Of a stretch of 12,876 bases of DNA, positions 6,994 to 12,876 are shown one piece after another. Under the pieces are notes generated by a model. It was not told where the DNA came from. It saw only the letters and a list, made by a program, of their open reading frames with translations, and made no database searches. A program made the position numbers and the translations under genes. Position 1 is the first letter of the stretch. Each line of letters starts with the position of its first letter. Source of the stretch: CAUZRD01 sp963582255 (GTDB lineage Bacteria; Pseudomonadota; Alphaproteobacteria; Rhizobiales; TMED25); assembly GCA_963582255.1 (NCBI GenBank), contig CAUZRD010000048.1:1-12876 (forward strand), read 5' to 3'.

Positions 6994-8086
6994 CGAACAA
7001 ATAGGCCAGGTCGAGCTACGCAATGTCAGTAAGTCCTATGGCTCGATCAAGGCGTTGATCGGCGCTGACCTGAAAGTACGCAGAGACGAATCTGTCGCCA
7101 TTCTAGGACCAAGCGGCTCGGGGAAATCGACCCTTTTGGGCATTCTCGCCGGATTTATCGAGGCCGATGGTGGCGACGTGCTGTTCGGCACCAGTCTTGT
7201 CAACACTGTCCCCACGCATAAGCGGGACGTGGGCATGGTATTTCAGCGCTACGCCTTGTTTCCCAACCAGACCGTTTTCGAGAATTTGGCCTTTCCCCTA
7301 ATGATCCGTAAACGTCCCGAGGACGAGATCAAGCGCCAGGTGGAAAAGACGCTTGACCTTGTCGGGTTGTCCCAACTGGCCGATCGGTACCCAGGGGCTT
7401 TGTCGGGGGGGCAGGCGCAGAGGGTGGCGCTGGCGCGGTCGCTGGTGTTCACGCCGCGGGTGTTGCTGATGGACGAACCTTTGGGCGCATTGGATCGGCA
7501 ATTGCGCACCGGCCTTCAGGTCGAGATGCGGCGCATCCAGCAGGCTGCTGGGGTGCCCAGCATCTATGTTACCCACGATCAGGAAGAGGCCATGCATCTG
7601 GCCGATCGGATCGTTCTGATCCACGAGGGCCGCATTGTCGCGGATTCCTCGCCAAAGGAGCTCTATCAATACCCCCGCTCGGTATGGTCCGCGAACTTCC
7701 TTGGCAACGCTTGCATCTTTCGCATCGACGAGACTAAAGTGCAGAGTGACAAAACCATTGTGGTCTCCGGCGAAGGTGCCAGTGGCACTGCCACAGATAC
7801 ACATATGCTCGGCGCCAATAGCACACCGCTGGGCTTGGTTCTGCGCCCTGAAGATGGCCGATTGATAAACGGGCAGGACGGTGCCGACAGCGGCAAAGGT
7901 GTTATCGTGGAGGGCGAAGTGATACTGACCACATTCCTGGGAGCGAGGCAGAACATTCTGATCCAAGGCGCGAATGGGAAATCCTTAAATATCGAAATTT
8001 CGGGCCGCGACACCGCGCCCGAGATCGGGGCGCGGGTGCAGTGTTTCTGGCCCACGAAGGTTGCTGTGGTAGCGGAGTATGAATAG
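6980..8086 (+). CDS. ABC importer ATP-binding protein (PotA-like)
   Basis: Protein of 368 residues that powers import by ATP hydrolysis at the inner membrane. All nucleotide-binding motifs are visible: Walker A GPSGSGKST (43-51), Q-loop Gln89 in VFQRYALFP, signature LSGGQAQRVALARS (141-154), Walker B VLLMDEP (161-167), D-loop GALD and switch His199. The C-terminal 120 residues match the TOBE-type regulatory extension of the polyamine/iron/sugar importer ATPases. The only good start is GTG at 6980, with GGTGA six bases upstream, overlapping the previous gene by 14 bases across a run of eight A. An ATG inside that run is out of frame and stops after four codons. It works with the binding protein upstream and the permeases downstream. 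Confidence 0.94.
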   Translation: MKKNDEQIGQVELRNVSKSYGSIKALIGADLKVRRDESVAILGPSGSGKSTLLGILAGFIEADGGDVLFGTSLVNTVPTHKRDVGMVFQRYALFPNQTVFENLAFPLMIRKRPEDEIKRQVEKTLDLVGLSQLADRYPGALSGGQAQRVALARSLVFTPRVLLMDEPLGALDRQLRTGLQVEMRRIQQAAGVPSIYVTHDQEEAMHLADRIVLIHEGRIVADSSPKELYQYPRSVWSANFLGNACIFRIDETKVQSDKTIVVSGEGASGTATDTHMLGANSTPLGLVLRPEDGRLINGQDGADSGKGVIVEGEVILTTFLGARQNILIQGANGKSLNIEISGRDTAPEIGARVQCFWPTKVAVVAEYE

Positions 8087-8128
8087 CCCCGCAACTCATA
8101 ACGTACCGGTAAGGGAAGATGGTCAATC

Positions 8129-8893
8129 ATGAAACATTTTAGCTATCGCATTCATGACCGTGATTTTGTTTTGAACTCCATCTGGGAAGGCTCAGGCGAC
8201 GAGCTGCATTACAACGAAATTTATGCAAGGAATTCCGACTTTGGCGCTCGCATCCTTTCGGGCATTGCACTGGCCAGTCTCAGCGTGGCCAACCGTATGG
8301 GCCAAACCGGCTGGTCCGAACCACGACAAGCGAAATTTTCCTTTGAATCGGTGGTAAAATCGGGCGACCACATTGATATTCTGTCCTGCTGCAAACAGGG
8401 CGAAGACGCACTGGAGGTTGTCGTGGGCGAGCGGCGGGCCATGCGAATCGTATTTGGGCAAGAGACGCCGTCAACGCCCAAACGCTCAGCTACTTACCGA
8501 AAATCCAAAGGTAGGACCTTTACTGCGGGGGATCGGCAGGCGTTTGACTGGTGGATATCAAGCGCCTTTCCGCAGGTGAAATTGGCGCCGCCAAATATTA
8601 TTCCCTGGCCACTGCTGGCTTCGGCTGTATCGGGCTTGATCGGTCGAATGGGCATCATCTCGGTGCCGCATGCGCTGTTAGTGAACCGGTTCAATGAGTG
8701 GAATTTCTTCCGTTCCGTAGAATGCGGCGAGACACTTCACGCGGAGATTCACGACGTGATTGAACGCGACAGCGTTTCGAAACCAGGATGGGGTGTCTGG
8801 TCGGCCCGCGTGCTGTTGGTCAGCAACACATATAATGACATTGCTGGGAATTCGAAATGGATCTGCATGTTTAAGCACGGAGAAGATGGTTGA
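8129..8893 (+). CDS. MaoC/hotdog-like protein, possible dehydratase or thioesterase
   Basis: Protein of 254 residues that appears to hold two hotdog-type halves. Residues 22-52 (SGDELHYNEIYARNSDFG, then ARILSGIALASL) resemble the active-site loop and central helix of MaoC-type enoyl-CoA hydratases, followed by strand-rich FSFESVVKSGD. The second half (about 155-250) has the similar pattern NRFNEWNFFRSVECGETLHAEI. In PhaJ-type hydratases the catalytic pair is Asp-x4-His; here the only candidates are Asp24 and His27, two residues closer, and the usual HG after the loop is SG. So the fold is likely but activity is uncertain. A weak AAGGGA lies 12 bases before ATG. It sits between ATPase and permease genes, and its stop overlaps the next start. 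Alternative: a non-catalytic or thioesterase-like hotdog protein. Confidence 0.6.
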   Translation: MKHFSYRIHDRDFVLNSIWEGSGDELHYNEIYARNSDFGARILSGIALASLSVANRMGQTGWSEPRQAKFSFESVVKSGDHIDILSCCKQGEDALEVVVGERRAMRIVFGQETPSTPKRSATYRKSKGRTFTAGDRQAFDWWISSAFPQVKLAPPNIIPWPLLASAVSGLIGRMGIISVPHALLVNRFNEWNFFRSVECGETLHAEIHDVIERDSVSKPGWGVWSARVLLVSNTYNDIAGNSKWICMFKHGEDG

Positions 8894-9771
8894 ACAGGAT
8901 TGCTGAAAACAAGGTGACACAGGCGGCCTGGGCGCGATTCCGACCTGCAATTATGCTGGCCTGGCCCAGTTATCTGCTGGTCACGACGATCATCTTCGTT
9001 CCGATGTTTCCCGCCTTTAGTGGCGCGTTTCGCAATCGGGATGGGTTTACGCTTGAACATCTCATGGCGTTTTTTACTGAACCTCCAAACCTGCATGTGA
9101 TGACCACAACCCTGATCATTTCTGGCATTGTCGCCTGCGGCGCGTTGTTACTGGTGCTGCCGGCCTGCATAATTGCCGCCGATCGGGGCGGAAAATTTCT
9201 TAAGTTCTTTGTGGGTTGCGTTCTGGTGTCGTTTTGGATTTCGATCCTGGTGCGAACATTTGCGTGGAATGTCTTGCTTGCCCGTCTCGGGCCCATCGGA
9301 TTGTCGATTGAGGCTGTGTTTGGTGCCGATGCGGTTCCGCAAATGCTGTACACGCGCTGGGCGGTCGTTGTCTGTATGATTCAGATTATGATCCCCTACG
9401 CAACATTGTTGATATTGCCGAATGCGCGGCAAGTGGACAAGGATCTTGTGCTGGCTGCCGAGGTTCTAGGGGCAACCCCATGGCAGTCCTTTCGCAAAGC
9501 TTATTGGCCACAGATCAAATACAGCGTCCTGTCCGCCTGGTTGTTGGTCTTCATAGTCTCGATGGGGTTCTTTGTGACGCCAGCGTTGCTCGGCGGGCCC
9601 AGGGACATCATGATCGTCATGCTGATGGAATCTCAGATCACCAGTTTTGACATCAAGATGGCGTCAGTCAACGCCTTCATGCTGATGATTATCATGCTGG
9701 TGTTCACCGCCATCATCGTACGTTTGACCCGGTTGCCCTTTAACCGGCTTTTGAGTGAGGAGGCACGATGA
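8890..9771 (+). CDS. ABC importer permease (PotB-like)
   Basis: Integral inner-membrane protein of 293 residues with about six hydrophobic segments (roughly 20-44, 72-97, 104-130, 157-177, 212-236 and 258-280). The EAA loop that contacts the ATPase is AAEVLGATPWQSFRKAYWP (189-207), characteristic of the binding-protein-dependent permease family. The start is TTG at 8890, overlapping the previous stop as TTGA with GGAG about seven bases upstream; a GTG eight codons later is the alternative. The next permease gene overlaps its stop. Together the two permeases form the translocation channel for the imported solute. Confidence 0.92.
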   Translation: MNRIAENKVTQAAWARFRPAIMLAWPSYLLVTTIIFVPMFPAFSGAFRNRDGFTLEHLMAFFTEPPNLHVMTTTLIISGIVACGALLLVLPACIIAADRGGKFLKFFVGCVLVSFWISILVRTFAWNVLLARLGPIGLSIEAVFGADAVPQMLYTRWAVVVCMIQIMIPYATLLILPNARQVDKDLVLAAEVLGATPWQSFRKAYWPQIKYSVLSAWLLVFIVSMGFFVTPALLGGPRDIMIVMLMESQITSFDIKMASVNAFMLMIIMLVFTAIIVRLTRLPFNRLLSEEAR

Positions 9772-10556
9772 TGACGCGACGCTCGGCTATTCGGTTCGGT
9801 GGCTCAGCCTATGTGCTCGTCTTGAGCCTGTTCCTTGTCCTCCCGTTGCTAATCATCGTTCCGTCAAGTTTCTCAGCCGGCGAAGCACTGGTATTTCCAC
9901 CCAAGGCCTATTCGCTGAGGTGGTATGAACAGCTATTGTCAAGCAGCCGTTGGCACGATAGCGCCTTGTTGTCGCTACGCATCGCCCTGTGTGCGGTAGT
10001 GCTAGCGGTTCCGATAGCGCTCATGGCGGCGCTGGCCAGCGTCCGGTTCCGCACTGTGTCCAGTTCGCAGCGGATATTTTTGTTGCTGCCCATCGTGGTG
10101 CCGCATTCCGTTATCGCCACTGGCTTGTTCACGCTGCTTCTGAAACTTGGAATGCTGGAAGATCCGGTGATGTTGGTGGTGGTTCACACTACCTTCGCCC
10201 TGCCATATGCGTTCTTGCTGTTCGTCAGCGCGCTAGAGGCAATTGATCCGCTAATTTGGAACGCCGCCGCGACGCTGGGCGCTTCGCCCCAGCAGGTGTT
10301 ATCAAAAGTTATATTGCGCATTATCTGGCCCAGCGTGATCTCGGCGGCATTGCTTGTGCTGGTGATGTCGTGGGATGAGCTTGTCGCATCGGTTTTTGTT
10401 GGGCCGATTTCACCACCCACCTTGCCGTCACTCATGTTTTCCTATCTGCAGGAAACGATCACCCCGGTGGTCGCCGCTGTTGCCTCGCTTCTGCTGGTGA
10501 TATCAATCGCGATCGGTGTGGTGATGCTGGCGCTGTCGGGACGGAATACAAAATAG
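9768..10556 (+). CDS. ABC importer permease (PotC-like)
   Basis: Protein of 262 residues with about six hydrophobic segments (roughly 13-34, 65-92, 103-127, 136-157, 186-211 and 235-257). The EAA loop NAAATLGASPQQVLSKVILRI (165-185) matches the second permease of polyamine-type importers. Two consecutive ATG codons occur; the first (9768) overlaps the previous stop as ATGA, and GGAGG at 9759-9763 is four bases from the first and seven from the second, so the second may be used. It is the last gene of the importer operon. Eleven bases after its stop comes a tRNA-like gene on the same strand, and I see no terminator between them. Confidence 0.92.
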   Translation: MMTRRSAIRFGGSAYVLVLSLFLVLPLLIIVPSSFSAGEALVFPPKAYSLRWYEQLLSSSRWHDSALLSLRIALCAVVLAVPIALMAALASVRFRTVSSSQRIFLLLPIVVPHSVIATGLFTLLLKLGMLEDPVMLVVVHTTFALPYAFLLFVSALEAIDPLIWNAAATLGASPQQVLSKVILRIIWPSVISAALLVLVMSWDELVASVFVGPISPPTLPSLMFSYLQETITPVVAAVASLLLVISIAIGVVMLALSGRNTK

Positions 10557-10566
10557 CCCAGCTGTT

Positions 10567-10643
10567 GCCCAGGGGAGCTCAGGGGTAGAGCAGTGGACTG
10601 AAAATCCTCGTCTCGGTGGTTCAAATCCACCCCCGGGGCACCA
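10567..10643 (+). tRNA. tRNA-Phe(GAA)-like gene with abnormal acceptor stem
   Basis: Most parts of a tRNA are clear: D arm GCTC-AGGGGTA-GAGC (10577-10591), anticodon loop CTGAAAA with GAA at 10600-10602, five-base variable region, T arm GGTGG-TTCAAAT-CCACC (10615-10631), discriminator A and encoded CCA (10641-10643). The acceptor is odd. GCCCAGGG pairs with CCCGGGGC as eight positions with one A-G mismatch, one pair longer than normal. The usual U at position 8 is replaced by G, and the anticodon stem GTGGA/TCCTC has a U-U mismatch. It may be a degenerate extra copy rather than the main tRNA-Phe gene. Confidence 0.65.
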
Positions 10644-10685
10644 TTGAAATCAATAGGCTATACATTAATTCAAAGGAGACACTTC

Positions 10686-11528
10686 ATGACTGTTCGCTAT
10701 GAAAAACAAGGAAAAGTTGGCATCTTCACTTTTGATAGGGGTAAGGTGAATGCCTTCACCTCGCAGATGCACAAAGAATTTTATCACAAAATGGATGCGT
10801 TTTTACGGGATTCTAGTGTTCGTGTTGGAATTATAACTGGTGCAGGTGAACGTGCCTTTTGTGCTGGTGATGATATCAAAAACGTCGGGCGTAAACGATC
10901 TCCTAATGAAGTGCTCGAATCGCACTTCAGGCCAACCTCAGCTGAAACTGAAGATTTCTACCCTGGTTGGCTGACAGAATTGCGTCGATTACCTCGGCAC
11001 AAGCCAATAATCGGTGCGCTTAACGGCCCAGTGGTAGGCCAAGGCTTCATTTTTGCGACAAATATGATGGACCTTCGAATTGGCACACCAAATGCGTTTC
11101 TTTCGCTCCCTGAAATAAGATATGGAATGGGTGGTGCGGGCGCCACGACACAACTGTGGCGACATTTTCCCCCTGCCGTCGCCATGCGGATGGTCCTGAT
11201 TGGCGACCGTCTTTCAGCTGATGATGCGCTTAGGTATGGTTACTATAATGAGATAGTCGAACAGGATCAGCTTATGGAAAGAGCTTTGAGTTATGCAGAA
11301 ATCATCGTAAGCAATCCAGAAGTAGCTGTCACTGTTGAAATGGAAGGTTTCTATCGGAGTATGGACATGACCCGAGAGGACACTAATGCCTTCATGCATC
11401 ACCTGTATCAGTTGCAGAGGGTAGCACACATGTCCGGAGGCGATGCAAGCGAGAGTCCATTAGATGAAGACAGCCCTGAAAGTAAGAAACGTGAGAAACT
11501 ATTGCGAAAGGTTAGCAATCATGAGTAA
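10686..11528 (+). CDS. Enoyl-CoA hydratase/isomerase (crotonase) family protein
   Basis: Protein of 280 residues started at the ATG at 10686, which has GGAG (10675-10678) seven bases upstream; an in-frame TTG just after the tRNA CCA has no ribosome site. The crotonase fold is shown by AFCAGDDI (57-64), which gives one oxyanion-hole amide, and KPIIGALNGPVVGQGF (106-121), then LPEIRYGMGGAGATTQL (141-157). Family hydratases use two glutamates. Here the second (Glu143) is present, while the first is replaced by Ile122 in GQGFIFAT. That pattern is closer to isomerases or other crotonase reactions. The C terminus (SPLDEDSPESKKREKLL) is charged. The gene looks more AT-rich than the importer operon. 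It is followed, with overlap, by a broken CoA-ligase start. Confidence 0.88.
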   Translation: MTVRYEKQGKVGIFTFDRGKVNAFTSQMHKEFYHKMDAFLRDSSVRVGIITGAGERAFCAGDDIKNVGRKRSPNEVLESHFRPTSAETEDFYPGWLTELRRLPRHKPIIGALNGPVVGQGFIFATNMMDLRIGTPNAFLSLPEIRYGMGGAGATTQLWRHFPPAVAMRMVLIGDRLSADDALRYGYYNEIVEQDQLMERALSYAEIIVSNPEVAVTVEMEGFYRSMDMTREDTNAFMHHLYQLQRVAHMSGGDASESPLDEDSPESKKREKLLRKVSNHE

Positions 11529-11715
11529 TGAACCCGGCATTCTGGCTATGGCCAACTATCACCGAAAGGCGGCTGAATTTATTCTACCTGAAACTATGGG
11601 GGATTTTTTTAAAGAGCGCACCGAATTGATTAACATGCAACTCCTATGGTTACTGCATTGCCATATGCTGGTTTTGATTTGTCATCCTGCACCGCCATTT
11701 AATGACCTCAAATAA
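11521..11715 (+). pseudogene. Probable truncated 5' end of an acyl-CoA ligase gene
   Basis: ORF of 64 residues beginning at an ATG that overlaps the crotonase stop by eight bases. Residues 13-37 contain YHRKAAEFILPETMGDFFKER, which aligns with the N terminus of the ligase in this same window (YYRQVDAG, then LPETLGELVAERARTL). After about residue 39 the similarity stops and the sequence becomes NMQLLWLLHCHMLVL with an early stop. I read this as the start of a second ANL-type ligase gene whose remainder was lost by deletion near the insertion sequence. It could instead be a genuine small protein. The similarity rests on a short stretch judged by eye. Confidence 0.5.
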
Positions 11716-11730
11716 TTGTTTTAAAACAAT
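11715..11730. repeat. Perfect 16-bp palindrome at the ORF end
   Basis: ATTGTTTTAAAACAAT is its own reverse complement and is followed by an AT-only stretch to 11750. It starts at the last base of the truncated ligase ORF. It is A/T-rich, so it is not a standard intrinsic terminator; a protein-binding site or recombination scar is possible. Confidence 0.6.
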
Positions 11731-11934
11731 ATAAAATAATAAAATATTTTCTACCCACAACGCTACCCACAACAAAATACCAGATTAAACCGGAGCTATC
11801 AGCTAGGTTTGGCCACCGTACCGTGGTCAGTTGTAACGCTACGTGGATATAGGCAACATTCAAATAAACCTCAGGGGCCCGTGGTGCGGTTGACGGCGAA
11901 TCAATACGGTTTGATTGTAATTAGCTGCTGGAAA
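11716..11934. other. Non-coding region between truncated ligase ORF and IS
   Basis: This 219-base stretch carries no credible gene. It holds the palindrome at 11715-11730, an AT-only segment, the 11-base direct repeat at 11751-11773, a hairpin GGCCAC-CGTACC-GTGGTC (11811-11828, one wobble pair) and a second hairpin AATCAA-TACGGT-TTGATT (11899-11916). Neither hairpin is followed by a T run. The content is unlike the neighbouring genes and may be the remains of another mobile element or integration junction. Confidence 0.5.
11751..11773 (+). repeat. 11-base direct repeat with 12-base period
   Basis: CTACCCACAAC is present at 11751-11761 and 11763-11773, separated by a single G. Its position just downstream of an AT-only stretch and upstream of the insertion sequence resembles paired binding sites for a recombinase or regulator, but nothing in the window encodes a matching integrase. 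Confidence 0.65.
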
Positions 11935-12736
11935 GGGCTTGTCAGACTAACTTGACGATTTAGCAGTTAAGCCGTATTTTTCTGAATGAGCCAAAAGAAT
12001 TCATACAAATACTTCAATTCGTCACCAGAGGTTATCAAGCTATCAGTGATGTATTATATTCGCTATCCGCTGAGTTTCCGCCAAGTTGAAGATATCTTGC
12101 ATGAACGTGGAATTAATATTTGCCACGAAACTGTACGGTTTTGGGTGGATCGGTTTGGTGCAAAATTTGCAACCGAAATCCGAAAGAAGAGGGTGGGTCA
12201 ACATTCGAACTGGCAATGGCATTTAGACGAAGTCTTTGTGAAAATAAACGGTGAGAGATTTTACCTTTGGCGCGCGGTTGATCATGAAGGGGAAGTTCTT
12301 GAATGCTTTGTTACAAAACGGCGTAATAAAGCAGCTGCAAAGAAGTTTCTCATAAAAGCAATGCGTAAACACGGCTCACCCAAGGTTATAATAATAGACA
12401 AGCTGGCATCCTATGGCGCCGCTTTTCGTGAGATTGGCGTTGCTGACAAGCAATTATGTGGGGGCCGGTTAAATAATCGGTGTGAAAACTCACACTTACC
12501 GTTTCGACGGCGAGAGCGAGCGATGCAACGTTTTAAAACAGCGGCCACGCTCCAGAAGTTTGTCAGTTATCACAGTCAAATATACAATCACTTCAATCAT
12601 GAAAGACATCTTCAAAACAGACAGACTTATAAGCAAAAACGCACAACTGCTCTCATTGAGTGGTTCCAAATCTGCGCTTCATAGATTTGTGTGATCGTGG
12701 TACTTTGAGACGTGCTAAACTTTGTCTGACAGCACC
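11935..12736 (+). mobile_element. IS6-family insertion sequence, apparently complete
   Basis: About 802 bases bounded by imperfect inverted repeats. The left end GGGCTTGTCAGAC (11935-11947) matches the complement of the right end GTCTGACAGCACC (12724-12736), with the shared core TGTCAGAC; about 16 of 24 terminal positions agree. It contains a full-length IS6-type transposase. The eight bases outside each end differ (GCTGGAAA and AACAATTA), so there is no target duplication. The exact left end is less certain than the right. Confidence 0.8.
11986..12684 (+). CDS. IS6-family DDE transposase
   Basis: Protein of 232 residues, the usual size for the family, apparently intact. It has an N-terminal helix-turn-helix region (SFRQVEDILHERGINICHETVRFW split across 30-53) and the catalytic triad: Asp81 in WHLDEVFVKI, Asp138 in IIIDKLASYG and Glu168 in NNRCENSHLPFRRRERAMQRF. 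Such enzymes move by replicative transposition, forming cointegrates that are resolved by host recombination, which often leaves deletions next to the element. The gene starts about 50 bases inside the left inverted repeat. No strong ribosome site is visible before the ATG. Confidence 0.93.
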   Translation: MSQKNSYKYFNSSPEVIKLSVMYYIRYPLSFRQVEDILHERGINICHETVRFWVDRFGAKFATEIRKKRVGQHSNWQWHLDEVFVKINGERFYLWRAVDHEGEVLECFVTKRRNKAAAKKFLIKAMRKHGSPKVIIIDKLASYGAAFREIGVADKQLCGGRLNNRCENSHLPFRRRERAMQRFKTAATLQKFVSYHSQIYNHFNHERHLQNRQTYKQKRTTALIEWFQICAS

Positions 12737-12862
12737 AACAATTATGCCTTGTTTGGCAAACAGGTGCCTTGCTTTTTTAATTTGTGCTTGCGAGTGATTG
12801 CGAGATGTTGAGTTTGAAGAACGAAGCTCCCCAATACTCAACGAACAAGTTGTTAGCATCAT
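12737..12862 (-). pseudogene. 5' fragment of a TetR-family regulator gene cut by the IS
   Basis: On the minus strand two consecutive ATGs (12860-12862 and 12857-12859) follow a strong ribosome site, AAAGGAG, seven bases away. The first 42 residues include RNHSQAQIKKARHLFAKQGI, the classic first helices of a TetR DNA-binding domain (the usual pattern is A-x-x-LF-x-x-x-G). At residue 43 the frame enters the IS6-type right inverted repeat and continues with meaningless residues until a stop inside the element. The helix-turn-helix recognition helix and ligand domain are missing, so the product cannot function. The rest of the gene is not found on the other side of the element within this window. 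Confidence 0.68.
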
Positions 12863-12876
12863 GCTAACTCCTTTCG

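Noticed and set aside
7298..7966. Long minus-strand ORF (222 codons) antisense to the ABC ATPase gene
   Set aside because: It lies wholly opposite a gene with all ATPase motifs, has no recognisable domain, and is the kind of antisense opening expected from codon bias.
11811..11828. Intrinsic terminator
   Set aside because: The hairpin stem is short and no T run follows, so it does not meet the usual pattern.

Overview
The window reads as chromosomal or large-replicon DNA from an alphaproteobacterium, most likely a marine Rhodobacterales (Roseobacter-like) organism. The reasons are the tRNA-Ser(GCT) sequence, the moderate GC content, and the style of the genes: a PotABCD-type ABC importer mixed with CoA-ester catabolism genes. 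This assignment is by familiarity, not by a search.

Layout. (1) At 9-98 there is a complete tRNA-Ser(GCT). (2) At 203-2623, on the minus strand, an SDR oxidoreductase lies downstream of a CaiC-like acyl-CoA ligase, probably as a two-gene operon. (3) A divergent AT-rich control region at 2624-2859 separates this operon from a TetR-type regulator (2860-3573). (4) From 3735 to 10556, on the plus strand, a tightly packed operon encodes a periplasmic solute-binding protein, two paralogous medium-chain dehydrogenases (MDR), an ABC ATPase, a MaoC/hotdog-like protein and two PotB/PotC-like permeases. Four of the junctions overlap. (5) A tRNA-Phe(GAA)-like gene with an abnormal acceptor stem (10567-10643) follows the last permease. 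(6) A crotonase-family gene (10686-11528) comes next, and overlaps a short ORF that looks like the broken 5' end of a second acyl-CoA ligase gene. (7) A complete IS6-family insertion sequence (about 11935-12736) follows; its far end cuts a second TetR-type gene on the minus strand (12737-12862).

How the genes may work together (inference): the importer brings in a small organic solute, the ligase activates it or a breakdown product as a CoA thioester, and the SDR, MDR pair, hotdog protein and crotonase process it by oxidation or beta-oxidation-like steps. The substrate cannot be read from the sequence. The polyamine-type importer and CaiC-like ligase make an amine, betaine-like or carboxylate compound plausible.

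The most distinctive signal is regulatory. The same inverted repeat, TGACA-N4-TGTCA, occurs in the ligase/TetR divergent promoter and again on the promoter of the importer operon. At the second site it runs into four head-to-tail 18-bp repeats. This suggests one TetR-family protein controls both transcription units through a multi-site operator. Several enzymes also lack canonical catalytic residues: both MDRs lack catalytic zinc ligands, the hotdog protein has a shortened active-site loop, and the crotonase lacks one of its two glutamates. The pathway may therefore have unusual chemistry.
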